Source of the DNA: Himantopus leucocephalus
Taxonomy: Eukaryota; Chordata; Aves; Charadriiformes; Recurvirostridae
Assembly (NCBI GenBank): GCA_003993805.1
Contig: RSEF01000020.1
Coordinates: 12,209,655-12,273,654, forward strand
Direction: 5' to 3'
DNA length: 64,000 nt
Positions 1-12,300 of the stretch are shown here, piece by piece (position 1 is the stretch's first letter; each line of letters starts with the position of its first letter). The translations under genes and the position numbers were made by a program. The notes under the pieces were generated by a model that was given only the letters and a program-made list of their open reading frames with translations, made no database searches and was not told the DNA's origin.

Positions 1-213
1 AAAAAGCAAACGCAAACACAGTGGTACTCCTAGTCCTGGTAGGTAGCCTGACTAGCCAGGAGCCAGGCAGCATTTGTCTCTTTAATATGAAGGACAAAGC
101 ACTGAAGATGTGCTGGTCTTATCCCCACGATCACCTTGAGGGAGTTTGAGTGCACGTGCCCAGCATCATAGCAATGCGAGGGTATTCTCTTCTGTCCGAC
201 AGGTCTTACTTAC

Positions 214-363
214 ATTGCCCACTGGTGAGTCTTTCTGGATAACGGCTTCTGCCTTTTCTGGGCTGGATGGGATGTTGTAAAGCTGCTTCTGCTCTTCCTG
301 GAAACCCTCGGTGGATCGGACCAGCACAGAGCCCTTTCGTGCAGTAGGCGGAGTGGCACCACT
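214..363 (-). CDS. CASS4: CASS4 substrate-domain exon with YNIP site
   Basis: The acceptor is CCTTTGACCAG (AG at 365-364) and the donor GTAAGT is at 213-208. It has 50 codons, phase 0 at both ends, beginning SGATPPTARKG and containing EEQKQLYNIPSSPEKAE. The matching human stretch as I recall it is EKQQLYDIPASPKKA, so the YxxP site is kept while the +1 Asp is Asn here. The next CASS4 exon is outside the window; positions 1-213 are intron. Confidence 0.88.
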
Positions 364-3300
364 CTGGTCAAAGGGAAGAAAACAGGTTGACTTCAATCCT
401 TTTTAGAGCCCATTGAAAACTTCGGTAGAATCAAAGGCTTTCGGGCCATATAGCGCGTAGCTCCAAGTTGGGACATTGTGGGTCAAACTCAACCCACTGG
501 AGAGCTGCTGGAGCACCTTCCCATGGCGCTGCATGGGAGCGCGGTGGGCACTAGGTGGTGCAAGGCAGCCGCCACCCACACGCCTGGCGCTGGCTCTGAG
601 CGGGGATCAGCCCACTTAGACAACGAAGTGGGTAACACAACGATCTTTGTGGGTAACTTGATAATAAATGAATGAGAGTGGGCTCAACCCCGCACTGCCA
701 GGTGCTGCGGTGGAGAGCAAGATGCGCGGGGAGGCTCCACGAATGTGCTCCAGTCCCGCATGCACCTTTGCTGGTAGGTGACACGGGATGGGATGGAGCC
801 TGGTGTCTGTCCCATCCTGGTGACCTGCACGGGCTGCATGCAGTGAGCCATACAGGAAATGTGGTGACACTCACTCTGCCCTGGGAAGCACGGTATCAAG
901 AGCAAGATCAGGTAACAGGATGCTTCGGCGGTAGATGCAATCGACTTGTTGCCCTTACCCCGAGCGCATCATGGTTACATGATCTAATCCCTTGCATTTT
1001 CTTGCCCAGGAGGTGCTTGGTGTGGGTGACATTTAGTTTCTTTTTGTACATGCACTAGTGACTCTTCTGTAAACATCTTGAAATCTTCACGATGAAATGA
1101 CAGAGAGACAAGGCACATTTCCTGATGGATAAGCCAAGGCAGAGAGGCCGACACTGAGAATTCATCTGTGCCCTGGAACTCAGTGATGGTAAAACTGAAA
1201 GCATCTATTAGAAACGTACCAAATTTAAGACACATTTCTCTAAATGTCCAGCAGATTCAAAAGAAAACTGCTTTGGGCTTTGAACTTCCCCAAAAATACA
1301 TGGTTTTCTGCCAAATTTTACAAAAAGCAAACAGGGAAACACTAGTGTTTACCTTAAAATCTATTCTGATGTCCTACAGGGTGCCGTCTGCATGGGGGGA
1401 CCACGGCAGGACTCACCTGTGTGAGTAAGGACTCCCGGCGCTGCATGGATGGAACATCATACACTTCACCCCTGATATTTGGGACTGAAGCCCGGCATGC
1501 TCTCGGAAGAGTAAGCAGGTGCTTTTAGGGGGAAAACAAACAATAATGAGAAAGCTGCAGTGAGCAGTAAGCTCAGGACATCTTTGAAAACTCACTGAGT
1601 TGAACAGGCCACCATTAGAATAATCACTCTTAAGTGATTAAAAACCTTTCAGCTTTTCAGTGATGGTGATAGACAGGAACTGACCTTACAAGCAGACAGG
1701 GTAGTTTTTCCCCATAATTCTCCTTTGACGGCATTTCTGCTTTATTTCAGATAAGAAAAGAATTGGCACATACAAATCAAAGATGATCTGCCTTACTAAC
1801 ACCAAGGGAGGGAAAAGATTTGGAGAAAATCCAGCTCAGTTATCACTTAAATCTTTAGGCTACCCAAAAGCAGAACTACTAAAAAAAGAAAGCAGGGGAA
1901 TTTCTACTTCTCCAGTCTCACAGAGCCATTAGGTCAAGCCATATTTAGTGGTAGTAAGAGCAACAAAAAGGTACAGGCTGAGATGCGTTATTCAGTAATT
2001 ATGAAAAACTGACTCATTTGCACGGAGTAAACATAGTTACCTTAATGTCCTGTCCAGCTCCATAAACAGAGAAGTCTGAGATTGGAGTTACATTCTTTGA
2101 GTCAATTACTAATTCTCCTGTTTGCTTAAAGCATCATTTTAAGAGCTATGATCAGATCTGTGGGACAATTAAGATGCCAAAATATGAGTGTTGGGAAAGG
2201 ACTTTTTTTAAAATCAACCCCAAAAACCATGGAGCCTTGCTCATTTAGCATGGGTTTAGCCTGGCTCTCTGCAGCTAGTTTATAAATAGAGAATTGTAAA
2301 CTACTGACCCACAGAAACACCACTGTGTTAAAATAAATTCTGTAAAATCGGAGGTAGTGTTCTTCATCATGTAAGTGAGTGTTGTAGTGACTAAGGTTAG
2401 GGGAAATGCGGTAGAGGAACAAGACTCTGGCTTTACAACTGCCTGCTTGCTCTTGGCTCTCATCTGAAGAAAGGGAATGATGAGTGACCAGAAATCCCCT
2501 TAGTGCTCTGCGATACAACCCATCTTTCTGGCGAACAGAGGCAGAAAAGAAGAGACTTTCCTGAGTAGAAAGGGTAAAAGATGAGCAGTATCAAGAAAGC
2601 CATCCTTAGCCCACATCTGTTTTTAGATGGACAAATCTTACTCAGTATAAAGCAAAAAGGAAACTCACTGAATATCATATCTTACTACCACTTCAAGAAC
2701 AAATTATTTTAAAACACTTTCAGCCACAGTAAAGCAAGAAGGTGCCCTGACTATTAGGCAAGAAGTAAAGAAGTGACAAGGCTTCTCTACAGGGCGAGAG
2801 CACACAGGCTTTGAGGGACCTTGTTTTGGTTTATTGCTTTCAGTCAGCTCCCTCAAAGACTTACAGTGGCTTTACCCAGCTGCTCAGAGGACAGCTGAGA
2901 ATGCCAGGAACTTTGCCAGTTGTCCCACAGGATCTAGGCAGGGCGGTCCGGAGCGCTGCGGTTCGCTCTGCGCTCGCACAGGCTGCTCAGCCCCGCACCT
3001 CCCCGTGCATCTGTGTATGGCTCGTGGCCACCGCGGTACAGCTGTGCGGTGACAGCTGTGACGTTGTGCAAGAGGCAGCTCAGGCAAACCTGAACTTCTA
3101 AATAATAAAAGCAGGCTAGGACTTTTTTTTTTTCCTTTCTCTGTTAGAGTAAGCAAGGCTTGGGTATAGAAACTCATGAAACGACAGAGACACGGGAACA
3201 GCCAAGGAGCTCTTCTGTTGGGCCATTCATTCGGATAAAGGATAATAGATGATATTTTCAGCCTGATTTGCTGGCACAACATGGAAAATTTGTATCAATC

Positions 3301-6300
3301 CCGCATTCCATTTGCAAATGCCTTCTTTAGGGTTCGGAATGCGGAGAAATCAGGTCACAGCAAGAGCAAAAGGGTCTTTTGTAGCTATTACTCAGTTTGC
3401 ACTTGCAGTTATGGTGGCTGTACACAAAGGCTGAATGTGCAGCTGCAGCGCTGAAAAAACCTGGGTTTCAGTCACCAGAGACACACCAATTTTGCCCGTT
3501 TTCCAGCACCCATTTGCCAGACAGAAGAAACCAGCACCTCGGTTTCCATAAATTTCCTTTCGGCACAGTGGGAGGAAAGGTGGCCGACTGAGCCCCATAA
3601 ACGATCATTAAATCAGCCTAAAAGGCTATACAGTTCAGGGCTCAATTTCTTTCCTTTTCCTATTAAAATTTCTAATGTGATTTTCATACATGGCATAAAG
3701 AGCCACCCAGGGCTGAAGTGCTTATGGGACTGAACAAAAACTTGCGTTTGAACTCCCTTTCCACCTGATCTATTTACCTTTTATTATCAAAGAGTCCCCA
3801 TTCATTTTATGCTGAAGAAAGCACAAGTTTTTGATGTTAAGACCATCGATGCAACATTTAGTCCAATTACATGAATGCCCAACGCAAGGAGCAGGGAGAA
3901 AGAAGCAGCCGCGCCAGGCAGCTGTAATGAAACCCTGGAAAACCAGGTTTGCAGTTCCTCTGTAACTGGGGGGACTGGTGGCTGCTCTTATCCCGTGCAC
4001 CCTGGTGACTGTCGCAACAGCAGCAGCGAAAACAAGCTGCGAGAGAAACTAATTCAGGCCACGCAACCAAACCCGGTGTCCTCCAGCACATCTAAAGTAG
4101 GTGAAGAGAGAGGTGGCAGCACTCTGAGCTTGCTGAGGTGCTGGAAATAGGAGAAACTAGACCAAAGGCAGCAATCACACAGCCAAGAGTGAGGGTTTTT
4201 TTTTTTGGTTTTTTTTTTTTTTTTTTTAATTTAATTACAAATCATCTTCCTGTGCAGATGGATGCAAAGACCCCACATGTGCCCAGAGGGCTCTGGATGG
4301 ATGCATGCTGTAGATCAGAGGAGAGAGTTCTGCGTCTTGCTATTTTAACTTTGGGGTAGGTTTGTAAATCATTTCTAGATTCTTCCAAACAAATGGTATA
4401 TTCTTTACTTCCTGCCCTATTTCACAGCTGCTTTAAACTGTCAAAAAATGAGGGAGTACAGAATGTAGAGACTCTCATCTGTTGCCCAGAGCAGCGTTTC
4501 TCACATAATGCTATAAACTGTAGTAGAATTGATGGGAATTTCCTAAACACCATTTATCTGAATGGCTTTGCTGCAAATTCCACTGAAATGCTCAGGCCAA
4601 TAGCCTATATTAGTTTCCCGCTCCCAATGATTGTTTTTACTAACAACATTTGTTACTTTTACAGCTGCTTATATTCTTACCTGGTTTGTTGAGCTTTGGG
4701 TCCTTTCACTGAGCAGCTGCGCAGCCAAGGCTGGTACCTGGTAGATCCCCTGGGCAGGCAGGGTGGAGACCCTCGCTGGAGATTTAACCCACCCCTCCAT
4801 CTTCTCATAGGTAGATGACAACACGGTAGGCTTGGGGACGGAGGGAACCTGGTAGATGTTTTGTTGGCCCGCTGGCGACTCTGCAGAGTCGCTCGGGGTG
4901 GAAGGAGGCAGGAGCACAGCCTGCGAGGCGTCGAGGAGCTGGAGGCGGTTAGCAGGGGCCAGGCCCTGCCTGCCGTGGAGGGAGCATTTCCACCAGCCCT
5001 CGCTGCCGATGACGTTCTGGTCCAGAACCGTCAGGATGTCTCCTTTGCGGAAGGCCAGCTCGTCTGAGCACTCCGCCTTGTTGTCGTATAGCGCCTTCGC
5101 CAATGTATTCTGGGGAGAGAAAGAACACCGGCATTGCACTGTAACACCGATAAAAATCATAGAATTGTTTTGCTTGGAAGAGACCTTTAAGATCATAAAG
5201 TCCAACTGTTAACCTAGCACGGCCAAGTTACCAGTAAACCAATGTCCTTGTTTCAGGTAAAACAGGACCAATTTTGTTCAGTAACTTTGCTTNNNNNNNN
5301 NNNNNNNNNNNNNNNNNNNNNNNNNNNNNNNNNNNNNNNNNNNNNNNNNNNNNNNNNNNNNNNNNNNNNNNNNNNNNNNNNNNNNNNNNNNNGTCCCCAA
5401 TGTCCCCAGTGGCCGATTTGGCCTAAACCATGACAACCATATCCCTCAGCACCACATCTACACATCTTTTAAATACCTCTGGGGATGGCAACTCAGCCAC
5501 TGCCCTGGGCAGCCTGTTCCAGCGCTTGATAACCCTCCCGGTGAAGTAATTTTTCCTAATACCCAATCTAAACCTCCCCTGGTGCAAAAATGTTAATTAG
5601 TTTCCAGTTTGGTGTTTATCTCCACCTTAACTTCAATTTAGTTCAAGTCCACTGGTTTTCACATTAAACAACATTTCTCAGAGCATTGGTTTCAGAGTTA
5701 AATGTCTGTAGCCTGTGTCGTCTATGTTCAGTGCAGTAAAGAAATAGATAATAATAATACTGCGATACATTTCTTCACCACCTTTCCCCCTGGGGCTCTT
5801 GCAGAGCATTGCTAATGTTCATTACTTGGACTTTATAAAACATCCCTATATGAAGAACAGCTGATTTTTCCCACTGGCATTCTGTAAATTCTTTGCCAGA
5901 AGCTGCAGAGAAAAGGCATCAGCCATCCAAAAAATAAAACTCATGCCTCCCTGCCTGCTACCCAATTTATCTGAGGACTTCTGCTGTACATGAGAAAGAC
6001 TAATTTCTTACCTGGGAAAAAAAAAAAAAAAAACCCACCAACAAAAGAGTTGCTTATTTTCCTTTAATTTTTTTTCCCCTCCGACAGCCTTGTGAAGACA
6101 GACCTCTCAGTAACATCAACACTAAGGGGGTTAATAAGTGCCCCGTGGTAACACCAGTGGCAGAAATACTGCTGAAGAGCAGCAGTGGGCTGCGGTACTT
6201 CTAAAGGGGAAAAAAACCCAACAATCTATGCACACAGTGACACCACACAAATAGCTCTGCTGGCTGGTAACCTTCATGGCAGGTCAGTGTGTTTGTGAGC

Positions 6301-9300
6301 TGATCTTCAAGTAAGCACACCCAAAACAGTGTCTGTGTTTCTCTCCATCACACAGACATCACCTGTATCTAAATATTTCTGCCTCCAGTATATCTTTTAG
6401 CATCTTCATAGAGTGCTTTATTGGTGGTTTTTTTTTTTTTTTTGACAGGAAACCAAGGAAAAGTAGAGTAAGCGACTTTCCTAAGATCACAGAAGATGTG
6501 TGAGATAGATAGCAAATATTCGTATTTCCCAGCTGCTTCACCACAGGGCAGCCCTACCTGTCTCAGCTGAAGCCCATAAGTTTCTGGCAATCATGAGTGT
6601 GTAGATCACCATGTTTTATTTTTAGCATATTTATTTTGGGTGTTTGCTTACTCATTACAAGATGACAGTTAAAAGAATGAAAAGTAGTAGCAGCAGGTAG
6701 CTGTATTCACCCGAGGCATTTGTGCAAAGGGCAGAGCGCACTGTGGACGTGGTGTTTTTCAGTACAAGATACCATTTCCTTTCAGCTTTAAAGTGAGACA
6801 GACTGCTTCCCAGTCAGTGGGACGCTGGCTGTGTTTCAGCGTTAGTTTCTTATCAGAAAGTGCAAGTAATGTCCAAGGAGATAGTACCCAAATAGGAAAT
6901 GCGATGCCTTGTATTTTTATCCGGAGCATTTGCTGTAAAGCAACAGCTGGCTTGAAGTTGCAGCAGAAGAAAACCAATTTGTCAGCTCAGCTGATGAACG
7001 TGGCTTGTTGTTAGCAGCACGCGTTTCTTCGTCAGGGTGGCCGGGAACAATGGCCTTTTCATGATACACGGGCTTGTCCACCAGCAGCTGTCAGAGATGG
7101 ACAACGGTCCCATTTACCTTATGTCCCAGTCTGGTTAAAGCAGTCTGCTTGCCTTGAACGTGGGAGCCCACTTTCTATCTGGACAATGCCAAATGCTCTG
7201 AACCACCTGTGTTGAAGTCAGGCCTTCAGGAATCCCACCACAGAGTGCAGCTCAGGGCGAGTTTGGCCTTCACACGACGTTGTTGCAATTGTTAAAAAAA
7301 GGGAAAACAGCCAACTTTTCCTATTCTTCATCAGCAACACTTCTCGATCTGGCTTAACATTTGATCCCTTCTTGCTGGGCACTGCACAGACACACTGAAA
7401 GGCAGACCCTCATCTTCAGACCTCGAGAGGATGGGCAGAGGGACACCATCCCCCTTTGGCAACCAGACAACTGAAGCGCAAAGAGCCTTATCCAGGCTCA
7501 CGCAGGAAATCGGTGGCAGAGCCAGGAAGCCCGAACTCAGGAACTGAGCCCCTCTTAGTGCATGAGACAACAAGATGGTCCTTCCCAGTTGCACCAACGC
7601 AAACAAGAGGAAAATTTAGTTCACAGTGTGGTTTTAACAGGCATCTAAACGTTGACATTTCCCCAGCTACTTCTTTCTTGTGAAAACAGCACACTAAACA
7701 CAGTATTGGGCCGAATTCTTTAATTAATCAAGGTAGGAAACTACGCAAGTCTGATTTCAAGTTTCATTTGTTTTAGAGTAAATACGCTGATTCTCACTAG
7801 GTCAGAATTTGGCCTGTACACATCAGGGAGAATTTCTGCAAACAATTACTGTCAACTACAACCCAAGTTATGTGGAGTGAGGAGGTACTCTTCCCATCGG
7901 TGATACTTCAGCAACAACAAAACGTGACTGCAGCAGGTATTAGCAGGAGAAATAATTCCAACTGTTCTCTTATCTATTTTCCTAGACGTTGCTGGGTCTG
8001 CTTTGCTGCAAAACGAGTAAAGCCAGAGAACAGCCAGGTCAGGGAAAGCAACAGGGAGGTCCAAGCTCCATTCAACAGCAAAGGTATTCCACAGCTGCTG
8101 CTACAGACACAACTCGCGGTGACAGGGAAAGGCATTAGTGATCTAACTGGCTTGCAGCCCTTGGTGACATTTTTCAGTGCGTTTTTAAAAGCGTAGAGAA
8201 ACTTAGGAAAGTATTCTAAGGCTTTCTTATCCTTTTGACTTAGAACTAGTCTCTGAAAGAATTTATAAAAGGAATTTATAAAAGCCTCTCATTGCAGTGC
8301 AATATGAGGATGCAAAAAAAAAAATATCCAAACCACAAAGACAAAACAAAAAAAACCCCACCATCATCTTCCCTGAACAGACTCTTCTGTGTATTTTCAG
8401 TGCCCACAGCCTGGCAGAAAGCTGCAGCAACACACTGAAAAACCAATACAACACCACCACCCCACTGAAGTAACTTCATTTCTGCTGAATTCTAGTCTCC
8501 CCAAAAACACAGAAGGAGGAACATTTTCACGAGGCCTAAAGAAAACAGGACAAATAGGTCCGCGTTTATATTTTGCTCTGTTCTCCTTTGCCCCTCCATT
8601 TAAGAACTATTAAGTCCCCTTTATTTCTTGTTTCCTTTCCAAGCATCCTGGTTGCTCACCCAGTCCCTCAGGACCCGATCACAGCAGGGCTGGTGTGGAA
8701 GAGGCCTGTGAAGCATTTCTTTTATGTCGTGTTATTGCCAAAGGAACGTAGGCAATACCGTTCGTGTAAGTTCCATTAGTTTTTAGAAGTCCCAACTGTG
8801 GATTTAACAAGTATTAGCCTAGGATGCTGAAGCAGACATTGGAAATCAGTGTAATACAGGTAAAACAAACTGTACCAAACCCCCAGCAGTGCCTAGCATC
8901 ACAGGTGCTGATGTGTTCAGCTATTTTATAGGATATACTTGAAAGCAAGCATTGAACTAGCTGGCTTTGGTACAGGAAAGTGTTATAGTTCTGGCAGCAA
9001 AGAGCTTGCTATAGGTTAGCTGATTCTCTAGGGGAGTTTGAGGGGGTACTGGGCCCCACGGTGTGAGAAGAACCTGCTGGAGTCACTGAGCTGGGGCAGG
9101 TCAGAAAGCTAGATCGGTTATATCCACGTTCCACTGAAGTTTAACCCCCCCCCCCCCAACCTCCCACAAGGAGGGTATGGCCATGCTGAGTAAACCAAAG
9201 CACTGTGAGGTTGGGCAAGGAACCACCAGTCTCCTGCCTGCTCCCTGTCCCCGATCGGCATCCAGCCCACCGCCAGCTCTGCAGCTCAGCGTCCCACCGG

Positions 9301-12300
9301 CTCCATCTGCTCACGGGGAGAAACAGAGTTACTGAGAAGCCACCGGACACCAAATCTGTTCCAATTTGCTTTGCAAAGAAATCTCATTTTTTAAGACACC
9401 CTCAAGAGAACTCATCCCAGGCTGTTGATTTTTTGATCCCAGTAACAGTAGGAGCGATTTTATAGACAAAAGTTACAGGAGGTTTATGGCAGGCGAGTGC
9501 TTGATGTGACAGCAGAGACAGCCAAGGTCTACCAAGTCCATCTCCAGTTACACGGAGTGAGGTTATTCGTAGTACAGGTGCTGGCTCATCTGATGTGGGG
9601 CTATTTGTTAGAAATCGGGCCCTATCTACACTTCCAGCTGTCCAGGACATATGTAAAGAATCACTGTGGCAGCCCCTTTCCGTCATGTAAGCAGAAGCAT
9701 CTCTGACCTGCCATTAACTATAAACAAGTACTGCATTCCCAGGATCGCAGAGGCCTTACGGGATGCTTAGCGAGGAGGAAGCTGTGCTTTGAGGCCAACG
9801 GGATCTGCATTTTTTCTTTATTACCAGAGGAGCGGAAACTGGCTGTCTAACGCTATCACCCACAAAATGCCATCTAGGGCCAGCTGCGTATAGCCCTTCG
9901 TTATTTTATGCAATCTCGTTAATGTGTCCTTACAATAACCAAAGTGTAATAAATACTAAAGAAACACAGACGAGATCAAAGTGTTTTTCCTTCTCTGACA
10001 TTTGTTGCTTCTTCCCCGTCAGCAGCCCTGAAAGAAATCTCCCAAGACAAAGAACATCCCAAAAGCCCGTTCACCGCCCCACGAGAGCGCACCGCGGCAG
10101 ACAGCGCCGTCACCCTTCTCTCACCGAGCAGATTCTAACAAGACGATGACAGAGCACAGACCTAGAGAACTGCTTTATGCCCTCTGCAACCTCTTCCCGA
10201 GACCTTGTTCTCCCCCATACACAGTCCGTGACCTCGTTAGAGCGATGCAAATTAGTCACAGATCTTGAGCCAACCATACTGAATGGATTTACAGTGGAAG
10301 ACCTCTGGTAACGCAGGTTCAGTTAACTTAGGTGTGAAGAAAAGTTCTTGTGTCACTGGAAGTGTGTCTCCTTTTATTGGATTATAGATCAGATGCTATG
10401 GTAGTAACTCTCCCTATAAATCTGATGATTTATATCTTTATAGTTCATGTATCCGTATCCAGCAACGCTCCCACTACAAAGCCTAACAGCCCTCGGGACT
10501 CTTCAGAATGAAAGCTGTTAACTCATGTTTATTAATGAGGAGAGGGAAAAATTTTAATTAAGAGTCAGTAAAACTGATGATTATACAAATTTGTACAATT
10601 CTGTAGTATAAAATTCTAACCTTAAAATGGGAGTATTCACACAGACTGACATTTGTGCTCTATTTACACAATAAATACCTGTGCTAAGGCAACACCCCCC
10701 CACGCTGTTACTAAGATCTGATCCCTCTCCTATCCCAATCCCTCTCCTCAGCCTATAGTACTATGCAGCAGAAAAACAACACCCTCATAAAATATATGCA
10801 AGTGTTGCTAGAAAAATCCTTCATGATTATCAGATGATAATGTGAGCACCTTGCCTGGAAGTCTGCCAAAATAATTTCTGTACTCCCCTCTTCCCACTCA
10901 GTTTGTGTTTGGAAACTCCAGTTCACTACTACATACTATTTCATGTGGTATGTAGGTACCGTAGTACTTCACAGCACTTCAAATAATAAAAAAATAATAT
11001 TTTTCATCTATTGTCTTAAATTTGCTTCTTAAAAAAACCTATTGAAATAATCGAAAAAGAGAGACAGTTTTAATTATGGGACTTTTTGTGGATGAAGATA
11101 AATATTTCTGAGCTGCATTTTACACAAAAAAAAGATATCTGTAAGCACTTTTACTGCAGGAAAACGGGACTTAAAATATTTGAGAAGGAAAAGATACAAC
11201 TCCAGGCAGCGGGTTGTGTTTGCTAAACAGTTATGTTCATGCATCAGTGACACCCTCTGACATGTTTACAGAACTGTTTCCAGTTAATCTCTTCACCTCC
11301 CAACAAAGCTGAAGAAATAAACATTCTCCAGTGCCCCGTTAGCTGGGAACAGCCTTCCCAGAGCAGTCCCTTTTAAATCGTTGGCCAAGTTGAGTCAAAT
11401 TTAGTTTTGCCCAATTCAGTTAATTGCAGAGAGATTTCACATGGTCAACGCACACAGAAGAAAGAAGAGTTTGTTTTAAACACTCCGATCTTTCTCTACA
11501 CGCTCGTGCCGTCCCTACAGCTGTGGGCTCTGCACCTCCCACCTGATGTGCAACATTTTCTGTCACTTGCAGAAGGAAAACAGTGACTTATTTTGGAAAA
11601 TAAGTCTTCTGTATAACAAGAACCTTCAGATCTTTTTGTACAATCTTCAACAAGGAATGGATGTCAGGACCTGCTTTTATTGCCTATTCAAACTGATTTT
11701 TGGAGGGTGGAACCAGGTGCTCATCATCAGGTTCTGAATGGTCAAGCAAGTTTTTGATAAAATAAAGAACAGCCAGTTTCTAACCTTCAGGCAGAACCAC
11801 CTCGATGGAAATTGTGCAGCTTCACGTTAGTCAGTGCTGCAGGGGTGGGAATTACAAGCCAGTTGTGTTAATATCCCCCAAACTCCCTTTTCTCCACTAA
11901 CGTAGCTAATAAAATTCTAGCTCTGTTAAAACCAACAGTTCTCAGTGCGATCAAGATTTCATTCCTATTCCTAGCATTTTTACCTGTGTGGTCTTACACC
12001 CAAGTTCAAGGAAAAATAAACTGCCATTTCCTGGTATTTAAAAAACAGACTAGGTATGTATTTCTGGGTTTCGGTTCCCCCTCCTATCCAAAGGTTTTTG
12101 CCCGTATGCACCAAATTACTTTACTTTTTTGGCTTTTCTAAACCTTTTAGTATCTTAATTACATTTTGCTACAACATTTATTTCCAGACATGGATTTAAA
12201 GATACAGAAAAGTCTGATGAGTGCAAGTTTTCTTTTTCTGCCTCCCAAGCAACAGATGCTTCAGAGAGACCCGTTAGAGCAGGGTCCTCACTCTCCTTCC

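Noticed and set aside
4681..5109. Possibility that the SH3 exon belongs to NEDD9 or BCAR1
   Set aside because: The GLAPANRLQ end of the SH3 domain and the synteny with CSTF1/AURKA fit CASS4 better than the GIVPGNR paralogs.
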